A DNA stretch of 64,000 nucleotides from Amphibalanus amphitrite (lineage: Eukaryota > Arthropoda > Thecostraca > Balanomorpha > Balanidae): contig NW_024883453.1 of NCBI RefSeq assembly GCF_019059575.1, forward strand, positions 1-64,000. The letters are read 5' to 3'. The notes beneath the pieces were generated by a model. It worked only from the letters and a program-made list of their open reading frames with translations, did no database searches and had not been told where the DNA came from. The position numbers and the translations under genes are program-made. Numbering within the stretch: position 1 is the stretch's first letter; every line of letters begins with the position of its first letter. Shown piece after piece: positions 24,242 through 35,840 of this stretch.

Positions 24242-26686
24242 ATGGGGTTCCGGGCCATCCCCCTGCTGCTGCCGCTGCTGGCCGTGTTGTCAGACGCACT
24301 CATTCTCCTGCCTCCAGAGACGCCTGGCGTCAATGACACGGCGCTGATCATCGTGCAGGGAGCGGACGTCTACCCGGAGCAGTACCGCGCGCTGGGGTGG
24401 GTTATGGGACAGTGTACCGCGCATTGGGGCGGGTGTACTGGGTACTGGGATCTCCCAGTATGGTACTGGGATAGTGTAAGGGGACAGTGTACTGGGAGCA
24501 GACGTCTACCCGGAGCAGTACCGCGCACTGGGGTGGGTAATGGGACAGTGTACCGCGCACTGGGGTGGGTGTACTGGGTACTGGGATCTTCCAGTATGGT
24601 ACTGGGATAGTGTAAGGGGACAGGGCACTGGGAGCGGACGTCTACCCGGAGCAGTACCGCGCACTGGGGTGGGTAATGGGACGGTGTGTCACGAGTAGGG
24701 ATGGGCAATGGGGTCTAAAGGACTGTACTTACAAGTTAAAGTAGGTATACAACAATTTTGTAGCAGTAATCATAATGATCCGCAGCACTCGTATATGCTC
24801 CAGGACTTTGGTGTGATTAGTCAAGTGCCTGTTACCGTTTACCACCCTCTAAATTGAAACGTCTCCTGCGCAGGTTGGCGATTCAGAGCGCCACGTCCAT
24901 CTCGCTGTGGGTGGCCATCCCGGAGGGGTTCGTGGGCAACTACCCGAATCCGGTGCAGCTGCCCGCTCTGGCGACCGACGCGCTGGCGCAACTCGCGGAC
25001 GCCGGGATGCCGGTGGACGCCCCCGTCTTCCTCTCCGGTCACAGTCTCGGCGGCATCGTCGTTCAGGGTGAGCCCGGAGCCGCCAGCCATCACGTCTTTC
25101 AGGCAGCCAGTCAGTCAGTCGGTCAATCAGTTAATCAGTAAGTCAGTCAATTAGCCAATTAGTCACTCAAACATGAGTCAATCAGCAATCAGCGAAGCAC
25201 GTCCGTCCGTTTTTCAAGCGTCTGTCCGTTTGTTCCTGTATCCGCTGTCCGTCTGCATGAACAATTAGAGCCTTCCTGTCCTTTTTCCAGTGTCATCTGT
25301 CCCTTTGAGTCCACGTATGTATGCAGTCAGTCTATTCGTCTATTTCTCTCTATATAATGTGCCCGTTCCTGCGTCCATATATCACTTATGACCGGTATAT
25401 TCTGTTTCTTATGCTCTTGCAGGTTACGCCGAGGAGCAGGCGGACTCGCTGGCCGGCCTGCTCATTTTCGGCTCGTACCTGACCGACCGGCCGCTGGCCA
25501 CGTTCCCCATGCCGGTGCTGCACCTGGTCGGCACACTGGACGGAGGACAGGCGCGGCCCACACGCATGTCAAAGACCTACTCCGAGCTGGTGGCGCTCCA
25601 GGTATTGAGATGTTGTGTTGTTGGTGGCGTAGGTCGTAGGACGCGTTGCCTTGAATACACATTACACATGATGATGTGCTGTTATAGACTAAATGTTTTC
25701 GGACCTGAGGTCATATCTATGGTGTCTTTGTTGCATACCCTTTGACATAATGTTCTACCGTTGCTTGTTTCCAGGCTGAGGACGACTCGGCCAACCTGCT
25801 GAAGCCGGTTATTCTGCTGGAGGCTGTGAACCACGCTCACTTCTTCAGCGGCGAGATCCCTCCGACGGTGGCCGCCAACGACATTCTCTCGGAGCTGGAC
25901 GCCGACGAGGCCCGGGTGATGATCGGCGAGCGCTGCGCCGCTTTCCTGGCCATGAAGTCTGGCGGTGCCGACGAGGCGTCCCGCCGCCTGCTGGTCGACG
26001 ATTACACCGCGACGGGCGAGTACCTGGCGCCCCTGTACGATCTTCAGGAACAGGAGGCCGACAGCGACGACCGCTCGCCCTGGGCTGAGAAGGCGCAGCG
26101 GTACATGTTCAACGTGCTGGACGAGTCGGTGACGGTGGACATCCAGAGCTACCACATCGCCAGTCTCAGTGATCTGGAGCACGAGCACAACCAGTTGAAC
26201 ATCACCGGCGAGCGGTCGGCCGATCTATCCATCTTCTCCTCTGTGGAGTTCCCTCTGGATCCCGTGGACGCTGCGCCGGGGCCGCACGCCAGCTCCGAGC
26301 TGGCCGTCAAGATGGTCTCCCAGGAGCTGCTGGCCGCCAAGTTGCCGGTAGGCCAGTTCGGTGACGTCCGCTCCTGTGCTGACGTCAATCAGATGACGCT
26401 GGCGGCGGCGGTGGAGGCAGCGCCGCCGGCGGCTTTCGAGCGGTACCAGCGGCGCGGTCTGCCGGTCACTTACCTGGAGGACCACCAGGCCGGCGCCGGT
26501 CCCCTCTGGGTCCAGGAGAGGCTGCGGCTTCACTACAATGAGGACGGTCTCGAGATACAGTCGGTCGCCATCAAGACGGCGCCCGATTCCATTTTCTACG
26601 GCGGCAGCAACTACTGCAAGCTGCTGTCGCCGACCCGTGCGCTCGAGTACGTGCTCATTGACAGTCTGAAGGGCACACAGCCCTAG
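24242..26686 (+). CDS. secreted alpha/beta-hydrolase-like protein, 4 exons, 479 aa
   Basis: Exons are 24242-24396, 24874-25067, 25423-25601 and 25775-26686. All introns are GT-AG and the frame is kept throughout (phases 2, 1, 0). The product starts with a hydrophobic signal peptide (about residues 1-19). It contains a serine-hydrolase nucleophile elbow GHSLGG (Ser109), a plausible acid in VGTLDGG (Asp156) and a plausible histidine in NHAHFFSG (His198), which together suggest a lipase/esterase-like triad. About 250 residues after that are not recognised; they include paired cysteines but no repeats. The family is inferred from the elbow and spacing only, so substrate and function are unknown. 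The first intron starts inside a 136-bp tandem triplication; only the first donor keeps the frame. Intron 2 holds a CAGT-like tetranucleotide run (25100-25190). An AATAAA follows at 26875. Confidence 0.85.
24361..24690. repeat. 136-bp tandem triplication spanning an exon end and its splice donor
   Basis: Copies begin at 24361, 24497 and 24633 with AGCGGACGTCTACCCGGAGC or a one-base variant; the third is partial. Each copy contains the last 36 bases of exon 1, the donor CTGGG|GTGGGT and intron sequence. As 136 is not a multiple of three, donors 2 and 3 would join to exon 2 out of frame. Confidence 0.95.
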
Positions 26687-26874
26687 GGCGCCAACTGCTG
26701 CTAATGCCAATTGTAAAGTGTCATTGTGCTATTGCACGAATCACCTCCAGTGCGATGATATTTTGTAAGATAAGTTATTCATTTGTCAAAGTCATGGGTC
26801 TGTTTTGTATATAAAATATATAAAATGTTTTCTAGAAATAGATATGTGCCCATGTGCCGTCGCTACCAGAGTGT

Positions 26875-26880
26875 AATAAA
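26875..26880 (+). terminator. polyadenylation signal of the hydrolase gene
   Basis: Canonical AATAAA 189 bases after the stop codon, in AT-rich 3' UTR. Confidence 0.75.
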
Positions 26881-28441
26881 CGTCCAAGGAATGAATAATT
26901 TAATTTGCGGTATTTATAGTGCTTTGTAGAGTAAAATCTTAATACCCTATCCAATCAGGGCCCGTAGGAAGGAGACTGCTCTTCTCCTTCCGGCCCTCAT
27001 CTCCCCCTTACCTGTCGGAATGGCGCGCCGATATGGTATGGCGCCAGCCACAGAGGCGCGGAATGTAAGGCACGCACCTGGCGAGCGACCCAGACCCCTG
27101 CCGATCGCCCCAGTATGCCACCCCGAGTGTTTATTTCCTGGTGGGAGTGCTGCTTCCTGTCGAGTCTGTCAGTCCGGCCTACTGACCGACCCGGAGTGTA
27201 CTCCGGGCTGTCCATCACGCCGGCGCCAGCTCCATCGGTATGAGGTATCACTCGACCGACCCTGAAAGCTGGTTAAATACCCTCTGTTGGTTCTATGGTG
27301 TCGTCTGCCGACGCAGTGCTCTGCTCCAGACAGCCTGACCCACAGCTGACCCGAACACAGAGCAGTGGCGCCGGATCTCCCGGGTCGGACCCCCTGAGAG
27401 TGAGAGGGGGGAAGGGGTTCGCCGGCTGCTGAGGGAGCAGAATGGAATGCGGCGAGCAGGACAGATCGTGTGGCGATGCCGGCCAATTACAGGTGGTCCT
27501 GCCACGCCGCCGGCTGGGGGTCGGTCGCCGGTCGACCGAGGACAAACATGTTTTCGGCCGGCCGGACAGTGGTCACCGGCGTCTGGGCGGCAGGTCGGCG
27601 GCACCGACCGGTCAACTGAGCAAACACCGGCCGCGGCCCGGCCCCCATTCAGCCCTTTAAGCGGCGCCCAATCGGTGACCCGGCTGTCAGGCCGGCCGAC
27701 CGACAAAGGCGGCCGGTCGCGCCCCCGTTCGGAGCCACTGGAGCAGCAGGGAGCCGCGCTGGCCGGCGGCTGTTTGCGCTGACCGGGCCCCGGTCACCGG
27801 CCGGCCTTTCTCAGCGCCCAGTGGGACGTGACCCGGTACATTCAGCCAATTGGCCGCGCAGAATGTCGCCCAAATTGGTGGGAAACGGGGCGCGCCCTCA
27901 AAGGGTTGGCCCACGGGCGGCCCGAGCCGCCTTCTCTGGTTTCGGCCCCCGCTTTGTGCCGGTTCGGCGCGCTGGTGTTCGCTCCCGCACCTCGGGTCGG
28001 CGCGGGACGATTTATCGCGATAAATCGCAGCCGGACGCGGTTCGCACGTGAACTGATCACAATCAGCGCCACCGCCGGCTGTGTGCACGGCCTATTCTCG
28101 GCGACCCGACAGCAAAACTGCAGATCGGAAGACCACAATACCGGCACAGAACAAGGGAGATGCACCTCACACTTTCAGACGTGGACGTTCACACAAGATG
28201 AGAACGGTACGAAGGGCTCACACGGCTCAGTCGCTCGTGCTTTAGTTGTGTCGATCTTGTATGTCTGAGTTGTTCTTGTATAGCATGGCAGTGGGAACCA
28301 ATAGATTCACAAATCGCTAACAACCTTTTGTGGATAGTTCCCCTTTCCTGAGGGAGAACGAGAAGCTATGTTGTAATGGTATAGATCAGGTACCATTTTG
28401 ACTGATACGAAGCGCACCATAAAAGCTACAACATACATGCA
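26881..28441. other. GC-rich non-coding stretch
   Basis: About 26990-28080 is strongly GC-rich (GGCCGGCC, CCGGTC words) with frames open on both strands and no domain. AT-richer DNA follows to 28441. A 20-bp perfect palindrome lies at 28008-28027 (separate entry). Confidence 0.45.
28008..28027. repeat. 20-bp perfect palindrome with paired CGATA words
   Basis: CGATTTATCGCGATAAATCG is its own reverse complement. The centre TATCGCGATA carries CGATA on each strand. In Drosophila clustered CGATA is the BEAF-32 insulator motif; whether a homologue exists here is unknown. Confidence 0.9.
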
Positions 28442-28443
28442 TA

Positions 28444-29611
28444 GGGGAGAGTGGGGTAAGATGCCCAGGGTGGGAAAGACGCCCCACCCCCTCTAGCGGG
28501 GAAACAAAGAATCGAACCTGGAAATTAATGTTCTTAGCGTAAAGCGGAAGCATGCCTTGTTAACTGCACATAAATTTGCGAAGCTCAGTTGGGCAACGGC
28601 TGGCTGGTGATTGCATGTTTTTTATTCGCTGCTTTCAAAAAATATTTTGGCGTCAAAACATTGTAAATATCAAAGAAGGTAGATAATTTTTGCGTCCCTT
28701 GCTATAGTCGTGATACATTAACATGCGTGTACTGTGTCCCTAACAGTTTGTTTCAGGGTGTAGTTTTATGGCTAACAAATTGTGATGATTTAATGTTACT
28801 TCGGTACCTTGGGGTAAGATGCCCCCTGTCCTGATGGGGAAAGACGCCCCCCTAAATCCGTAGGCTGTCCTTCAAGCAGCCCGTCAAATCATTTATTACA
28901 TACTTGTGATGAGAGACAAAAGCCGATCTGGGACTATTGAGAGTCCGGTACGGTCGAGTGCTCCCCATGCCGGTCTCTCGGCCCACACAGCGACTTTTTG
29001 GGCGGCATCTGACTCTGAGAGCCCTCACGACGGCCTCTGTGGGCCCCATTATTGGTTCCAGGGCCCTTCACGACATCCTTTGAGGGCTCCCACGTTGGCT
29101 CCACGGGCCGCGCGGGCATCTGAGGTCCCCACGATGGGCTCGAGGGCCCTCAAGCATCATGAAGGGCCCCACAGTGGTCTCCGAACGCCACCACGGAGGC
29201 TTGTTTGGCCACGCTGGACTATGATGGCCCTAACGATGACCTCTGAAGCCCCTTACGACTACTTTTGAGGGCCCTTACGATGACGTTTGGTGTCTACTGC
29301 AGGCTCGAAGGGACTACTGATTCGTTCAGGCGATTCACGTGCCTATTTATGTCACTTATAGTGCAGGGGGGCATCTTACCCAACGCCAGGGGGCGTCTTT
29401 TCCACCCTGTGGGGTAAGATGCCCCCTTTCACTTCTTCAGGAAAATGCTTAATAGCAAAAAAAGTTATCATATTTCATGCACGAAAGTGTGATATTTTTG
29501 GAGAAAAATGATGTCGGCTTCCGTTGAAACTCCAAGTTTTGGCTTTCCGATCGTCATTTTCGAATAATATATGACATAGTCAAACCCTGGGCATCTTTCC
29601 CCACTCTCCCC
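28444..29611. mobile_element. TA-flanked DNA element with GGGGTAAGATGCCCC motifs
   Basis: The left end GGGGAGAGTGGGGTAAGATG and right end CATCTTTCCCCACTCTCCCC are inverted copies, with TA on both sides (28442-28443 and 29612-29613). The terminal motif GGGTAAGATGCCCC recurs inside, near 28812 and 29412 and, inverted, near 29372. The middle (about 28960-29290) is a degenerate series of GAGGGCCC(T)CACGA-like units. There is no transposase, so it is a non-autonomous element of 1168 bp. Confidence 0.8.
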
Positions 29612-29613
29612 TA

Positions 29614-30787
29614 CCATGCGACGCCTTGCTGCGTCTTGTCAAGATGCAAGAGAGGTAAGTTACGGACAGTTAAGGTTAGCGGCTCAGTGGCCTGCACTGA
29701 CCTGGATAGACCGGTTTGGAGAGGTGCTGTAGAATTAGTCACGGTGCATGGCTGAATGCTACCAGCTCGGCTGCACGCGCTGTTTTACACGGCTGGCTGC
29801 TCCAGAGGTGACGACAACACCAATGCTGTCGTCGATCACTCATCGTTCAACGGAACCAATCAACAAGTCGCCGGTCTGGAAAACAATGCGCATCACTTAC
29901 GAGTGATTCGAATTGGTTTTGACGAACGAGCATGTTAGTAGATTAACTAACGTCTTTTTTACGCTATAGCCTGTCACGCATTAATCACTTAGCCCTTGCC
30001 GGACCTATCAGTTTCTTACGCACTCGGCAATACACGCATAGCTGATAGCACCCCGGCAGACGGGGAGCAAAGACGGGTACAAATCCCCTTGTCGAGTGGC
30101 CTCTTCGCGCCCCGCTGGGGGTCCTGGATTTCCACACCCTGCTGGGGGGAGGGGTGTTTGAAGTTTGAACACCCCCCCTTCTAACTCGGCCCCTGGGCCA
30201 CGTAGCGACACGGGAAAGACGACGTTCGAAAGAACGGCAAAAATAAGGAAGAAATTACTTCGCTTACTGTTTTGGCCAGGTTAAAGGTCAGGTCACCGAC
30301 ACCAGAGGTTATTGAAGGCAAAAATTCGCCGATTTCCAGGTCGAATTTCGACAGTTTTCAACAAATCGACGTACCTACAGCTCGGAAACTAATAGAGCTA
30401 CAGCGCCGAGGAAAAGCGCATTTGATAGTCCTATTACCGCTTTTTCTGTGTACCTAATTGTCTCAGATTTGACCTACTGTCAACGGTTTTGTCTGCAGGG
30501 GGCAACTGTAAAAAAGACGATGTTTTTTGGGAAAGTTTTTCTGCAGTACCTTTTGACAAAAACGTTGCACGAACATTCTTTTACCAGCATTGTATTTCTC
30601 TCGTCAAGACGCATCGATTGAACTATGATTTGACCTTGAAAGGTCAACTTGAAAATTTGACCCTAATTTGACTTGAAATTTGTCAAGGTCATGACTTGAC
30701 CGGTAAGGTTCATGTTGCAATCAGTCGATCCGTATGTTCGAGCCGAACACAACTAAAGTGGAAACAGCGGAAAAAACGAGCACGTTG
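29614..30787. other. gene-free stretch, AGGTCA-rich towards its end
   Basis: No gene is seen. A short hairpin GGGGTGTT...AACACCCC lies near 30150. From about 30280 the DNA is rich in AGGTCA/TGACCT words like the foldback that follows, so the older boundary of that element may lie here. Confidence 0.45.
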
Positions 30788-32262
30788 GCCGCTATGAGAA
30801 GCAGCGACTGGTATCCAATTTTAAAGTCTCAGGTCAGCCGGTGACCTCTGGGGTCAGGTCAAGTACGAAGTAGCCCAAGGCACATGATCGGTTTTTCATA
30901 AAAAAGGCTTCGCCAAGGACGGCCGCAGAGCCGCGATTTTGGCATCATCGTGCTCGCCTCGCTCAGGAGCGTCGACCGTTTTTTTTTTTGTTCGAACAAG
31001 GTCAACATAAAGTGTTGACCTCGGTCAAGGTCAGGTCAGAGCTCTCCAGGTTACGAAGTTGGTCGAAAGAGGTCATATCGCACATCATTCAATTTGGCAG
31101 GTCTTCTCGAGTCCATTGGTGGTTTTGCCGACTTGCTAGCTCAATTTGATCGCGAGTTGTTGACGAAAAATTCTTATGGCCCTAGTGAGCCATAAATGAC
31201 GTCACGCAAGGTCAACAATGCAAAAGTAAAGTATCGGACCTTGCAAGGAGTGCATGAAATCACGATTCTACTGTGTGTTTGAGAGTTGAGATAGTTTGGG
31301 ATCGTTCCCGGCGCCAAAATAGCAGTTTTCATTATGTGGGTTAGGCGACCTGTGAGGCCAGTTAAGGTTACGTTCTGGTGAAAAAACCCAGTTTTTTTTT
31401 GCGATAGCTCCGAACACGCTTGCAATAGAGAGCTGAAACTTGGCATACCTGACCTTTGATTCAAGCCGGATCTTTTGACACCAACCGCATTTTCGGGTCA
31501 GGTCAGGTCACTGACCTATGACGTCATAAGTGAACCTCTGCACGGTCTTCAGATGTTGCAACTTCGCAACGCCCTCACTGCCAGAGGAGCTTTCACAGGG
31601 AAATGAAACTTGCAGGATCTAGTATCCATTCTAAGTCTCACAACTTGTATATCTCGGATTTTTCCTAAAGGTCATATGAGGTCAAGTCATTTACGTGACC
31701 TCACCATTAGGTATACCTAAGTCAATGGGGAAAAATGAAAACTGCTATTCTGGCGCCGGGAACGATTTCCAACTATCTCAAGCACACAGAATCGTGATTT
31801 GATGCACTCCTTGCAAGGTTAGATGCGTCACTTTTGCAATGTTGACCTTGCGTGACGTCATTTATGTCGTCATCAAGGTCATATTAGTTTTTCGTCAATA
31901 ACTCCCGATCAAATTGAGCTAGCGAGTCGGGAAAACCACCAATGGACTCAGGAAGACCTGCCAAATCGAATGATATGGCGACATGACCTCTTTCGACCAG
32001 CTTCCTGACTTGGGGGGCGCTGACCTGACCTTGACCTGAGGTCAACACCCTAAGTTGGCCTGACCCAAACAAAAAGTATATCATTCGACGCGCCTGAGCG
32101 AGGCGAACACGATGATGCCAAAATCGCGGCTCTGCGGCCGTTTTTTGCGAAGTTATTCACCAAAAACTGAACCGTACCTTGGGGCACTTGACCTGACCTC
32201 AAAGGTCACCGGTTGACCTAGGACCTTAAAATCGGGTACCAATCTCTGCGTCTCGTAACGGC
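30788..32262. mobile_element. 1.5-kb foldback element dense in AGGTCA half-sites
   Basis: Two arms of about 520-550 bp (30788-31335 and 31735-32262) are imperfect reverse complements. Examples are GATTTTGGCATCATCGTG against CACGATGATGCCAAAATC, CAATTTGATCGCGAGTTGTT against AATAACTCCCGATCAAATTG, and GTGACGTCA words. The arms and the ~400-bp loop contain many AGGTCA/TGACCT words, several in the extended TCAAGGTCA form. No transposase frame is seen. The element family is not recognised, and no target duplication could be fixed at the outer edges. Confidence 0.83.
31505..31517. promoter_or_regulatory. perfect IR1 nuclear-receptor site AGGTCA-C-TGACCT
   Basis: Two AGGTCA half-sites inverted with a one-base spacer, the geometry bound by the arthropod EcR/USP heterodimer. 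It lies in the loop of the foldback and is followed at once by ATGACGTCAT, a CRE-type palindrome. The match is exact; binding is unproven. Confidence 0.5.
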
Positions 32263-32780
32263 ACACACACTGTAAAAATGCTAACAAATCAAGCAAAATC
32301 TAGTATTAAAACACACGTTGTTGCAAAAAACGGGTCAGATAACACATATGTTTGCAACCTAACACCACATCCATTTCATCGAATGACATATAAACACTCG
32401 GTGCACACATCAGTATACACACAGACACACAGACATACAAACACATATAATTGACCTTGACCTAGCTTGACCTGAAATGACCTCAGCAGCAAAAACCTGG
32501 TCGGGTAGTGTGACAAAGAGGTTCTAGCTGGCTTGGCACCAGAAAACAGCATCATCATCGGTATATGATAAGCAGCGCACTTGATGTCCAACGGTGACCC
32601 AACACAGCAACATTTTTTTAGTTTGACCTGACCTGGAAGGTCAATGACTGATCTGAGAAGGTAAAACTGGGTATCATTGGATTCGTCTCTTCCCAAAGAA
32701 TCTTTTTGGTCTTTACCGCTAAGCTCTATCTCCAACAGGAACGAAATGGAGCGGGGGGTGGCACCCCCCCCCCCCATGTG
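32263..32780. other. gene-free stretch between two elements
   Basis: Non-coding, with CA-rich microsatellite-like DNA near 32400-32450 and more TGACCT words (32453-32480 and 32625-32650). It ends with a C homopolymer directly before the next element. Confidence 0.5.
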
Positions 32781-32788
32781 CGTTCTAG

Positions 32789-35700
32789 CATAGGCGTAGG
32801 AACAGGGGGGGCCAGGTGTGCAAGTGCCCACCCACTTTTCGAGGTGGGGGGCCAACCATGTGTTTTGGCCCACCCACTTTTTACTCGAGGCCCCTCGTTT
32901 CGATTTGAGAGGACGTCGTCACCTTCCAGAATAAACAAACTCGGTAAAAATAAGTTCCACGAATCCCCACGCACGGACTCCAAGGGGCCGTGATGGATCC
33001 AAGGAGGCCCTCTGTTCATACTTGTCAGTCGAAGCCCCTGAGACTGATGGCCTGAGAGGCCCTAGTGGATCTGAGGAGGCCCCAATATCCACACTGGTCT
33101 GGGGAGGCCCCTGACACTGGCGGTCTGGGAGGCCCCTCTATCCCTCTATCCACACTAGTCAGAGGTCTGAGACTGGTGGTCTGGGAGGCCCCTCCATCCA
33201 CACTAGTCAGAATAGGCCCCTGACACTGGCGTTCTAGCCGAGGCCCCCTACCCTCACTAGCCAGAGGAGGCCCCTCTATCCTCAATAGTCAGAAGAGGCC
33301 CCTGAGACTGATGGTCTGGGAGGCCTATCCATCTACACTGTAGTCTGTAGTCAGAGGAGGCCCCTGAGACTGATGACCTGAGAGGCCCTTATAATCACAG
33401 CAGGCAGAAGAGGCCCATGAGACTGATGGACTGAGAGGCCCTTCTATTCATACTGGCCACAGGAAACCCCCAAAACTTTCGGTCTGGGCGGTCCCTCAAT
33501 CCGGCACCAGTCAGAAGAGTCCCCTGAGACTGATGGTATGAGAGGCCCTCATATTAACACCAGTCAGAAGAGGCCCCCGAGGCTGATGGCTGTGACTTGT
33601 GAAGCCCTTCTGTTCATATAACTGGTCACTGGAGGCCCCTGAAACCGGTGGTCTGGGAGGGCCCTCTATCCAAACTAGTCAGAAGAGGCCCCTGAGACCG
33701 ATGGTCTGAGAGGCTCTTATATTCATACTGGCCACAAGAGGCCCCTGAGACTGATAGTCAGAGAGCTCCACTACTAATGAAACTGAGGGGGCCCTATATA
33801 CACATTTACACTTTTCTAGGGAGGCCCCCGAAACTGATGGTCTGAGAGGCCCTTTTATTTATACTGTCCACAGGAGCCCCCTGAGAGTAATGGTCTGAGA
33901 GGCTCTTCTATTTATACTTACCAGAAGAGGCCCCTAGGATTGATGGTCTAACAGGCCCTTCTATTTATACTAGCCAGAGGAGGCCCATGAGACTGATTGG
34001 CTGAGAGGCCCTTCTATTCAAACTAGGCAGATGAGGCCCCTGAGAATGATAGTCCGAAGAGCCATGCGGCGGCAACTGGCCGTGGCCATATTTCGGCTCG
34101 GTAGGGCCCCCACAGAGCTCATGAGAGTACCCCAAGGGCTCCTGAGTAGACACGCTTATCCCCATAAGGGTGCCACGCCGGCTTCTGAAGGCTCCTTGTA
34201 GGCATCTAAGGGCCCTTTCCGGCCTCTAACGACTCCACCCGCCTGTGATGGCTCCACACCAGTGTTTATGAGCGCCACACAGCGGCGCCTTTGAGGGTCA
34301 TAGTTAGTGTCTCTTAGGGCCCTATATCGGTGGCTCTGGGGGCCCCACACCGGCGCCTCTGTGGGCCACCACACCTGTTCATCTCAAGGCTCTATAACAG
34401 CCCACCGCTAAAGTAATGTGTGGTTTTACCAATCTCAACGGATGGCTTTGACCGACGATTTTTAAATGCGGACTTATTGTCAATAGATACGTCAATAGAC
34501 GTCAATAGATAGAGACGTCAATAGATAAAGTTGTAGCTGCAAGGGTGAATATACATGTAAGCTACATTTAAAGTCTCATTGCAGTCTGGCTAATCGTTCC
34601 TAGGCTTCAGAAGCAGAACATACCCATGACTGAAACCACACATTACTTCTGCTGTGGACTGTACATCTGAAGGACCCACACCGACACCTCTGAGGGCCCC
34701 ACACCAGTATCTCGGAGCTCTGAAGGCCACACACCGGTGACTCTGAGGACACACCGGCTCCTGAGAGCACCATGTTGATGTCTAACGGCTCCACAAGGCT
34801 ACTGAAGGCACCACACAGGCTCTCACTGAGCTCTAATGTCCATGTACCGGCCTCTGAGGGATTGAAGCCAGCGCATTCATAGCTCCACACCAGCAATTGT
34901 AAGGGCTTCACACTGAAGTATCTGAGAGTTCCACACCGGTGTCTCTAAGGGCCACATACCGGCATCTCTGAGGGCCCCATACCGGCGTCTCCAAGGGTCC
35001 ACATCTGGCGGGCACCCATCAGCGACTGAAGGTCCCACACTGTCGACTCCGAGAGCCCCATCTGCGTCTGGGAGCAACATGCCGTCTCTAAGAACCATAG
35101 CGGCTCCTCCGTCGAAAGATGGGCGTCTGCATGCCAAAGGGGAGCGGTTCTGAGACAGTAGGGCACCTACGTGCAATAGAGGGGCGCCTATGAAGCCCTA
35201 AGCTAGGGGCGCCTCAATGCGAAAGAGGGGTGCCTCTGAGGCCTACATATATGGGCGTCCACATGCAATAGAGGTCTGCAAGACTGCAATTGATCAATGC
35301 CATGGGGGTGCATTCATAAGGAACAGGGGCGCCGGCATGGCAAAGAGAGGCGCCTTCAAGTGTCCATAAAAGAGAGATGCCTATGATAAGCGCACATTGT
35401 ATGCGACAATGGGGCGACTGTGGGACATATAGGGATGTCTCACTCTCTGATGACTCGTATACATAGGGCGCTTATAGGTATGCCAAAGAGGGCGCCTATG
35501 AAGCTAATGGGGGCACCTGGGAAATGAGGAAGACATTTGTGTAAGGGTTTTCAGGGGTCATGCGCCGTTTGCGGCAAATAGATTCTAAAAAAAAAAAATC
35601 GGAGGGGGAATAAGTTTTAAAAATGGTGCGGACTTTCCGCACTGTTCGCTTAAGCGGTTACGCCCCTGGGTACATCTGCCCGATCTCAGAAGCTAGATTT

Positions 35701-35832
35701 GGAGGTCATGCTTGAAAGCAGCCAGCAGGACGAGGCAAAAGTTGGAGGCCCCTGAAAATAGGAGGCCCCCTGGAAAAGGAGGCCCCTTGACAGGGTGGCC
35801 CACCCACTTTTCATGACGTTCCTACGCCCGTG
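32789..35832. mobile_element. 3.0-kb hAT-like non-autonomous element filled with degenerate tandem repeats
   Basis: The left end CATAGGCGTAGGAAC and right end GTTCCTACGCCCGTG are imperfect inverted repeats, followed inwards by CCCACCCACTTTT on both sides. A perfect 8-bp duplication CGTTCTAG flanks it at 32781-32788 and 35833-35840. CA...TG termini with 8-bp duplications fit hAT, and the ends resemble the short MITEs at 18691 and 43211. No transposase is present. The interior is almost wholly tandem-repeat DNA. Confidence 0.85.
32990..34140. repeat. degenerate ~60-bp tandem array inside the hAT-like element
   Basis: Recurring unit of roughly 60 bp built around AGAGGCCCCTGAGACTGATG, then GTCTGAGAGGCCC, then TTCTATTCATACTGGCCA, with more than fifteen diverged copies. 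From 34150 to about 34390 and 34600 to 35560 the pattern changes to shorter diverged words (CACACCGG.GCCTCTGAGGGCC, then GGGGCGCCT). These are probably decayed relatives. Confidence 0.85.
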
Positions 35833-35840
35833 CGTTCTAG

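Noticed and set aside
33000..34140. CRISPR array
   Set aside because: The units are diverged along their whole length with no constant repeat and unique spacers, and the host is a eukaryote.
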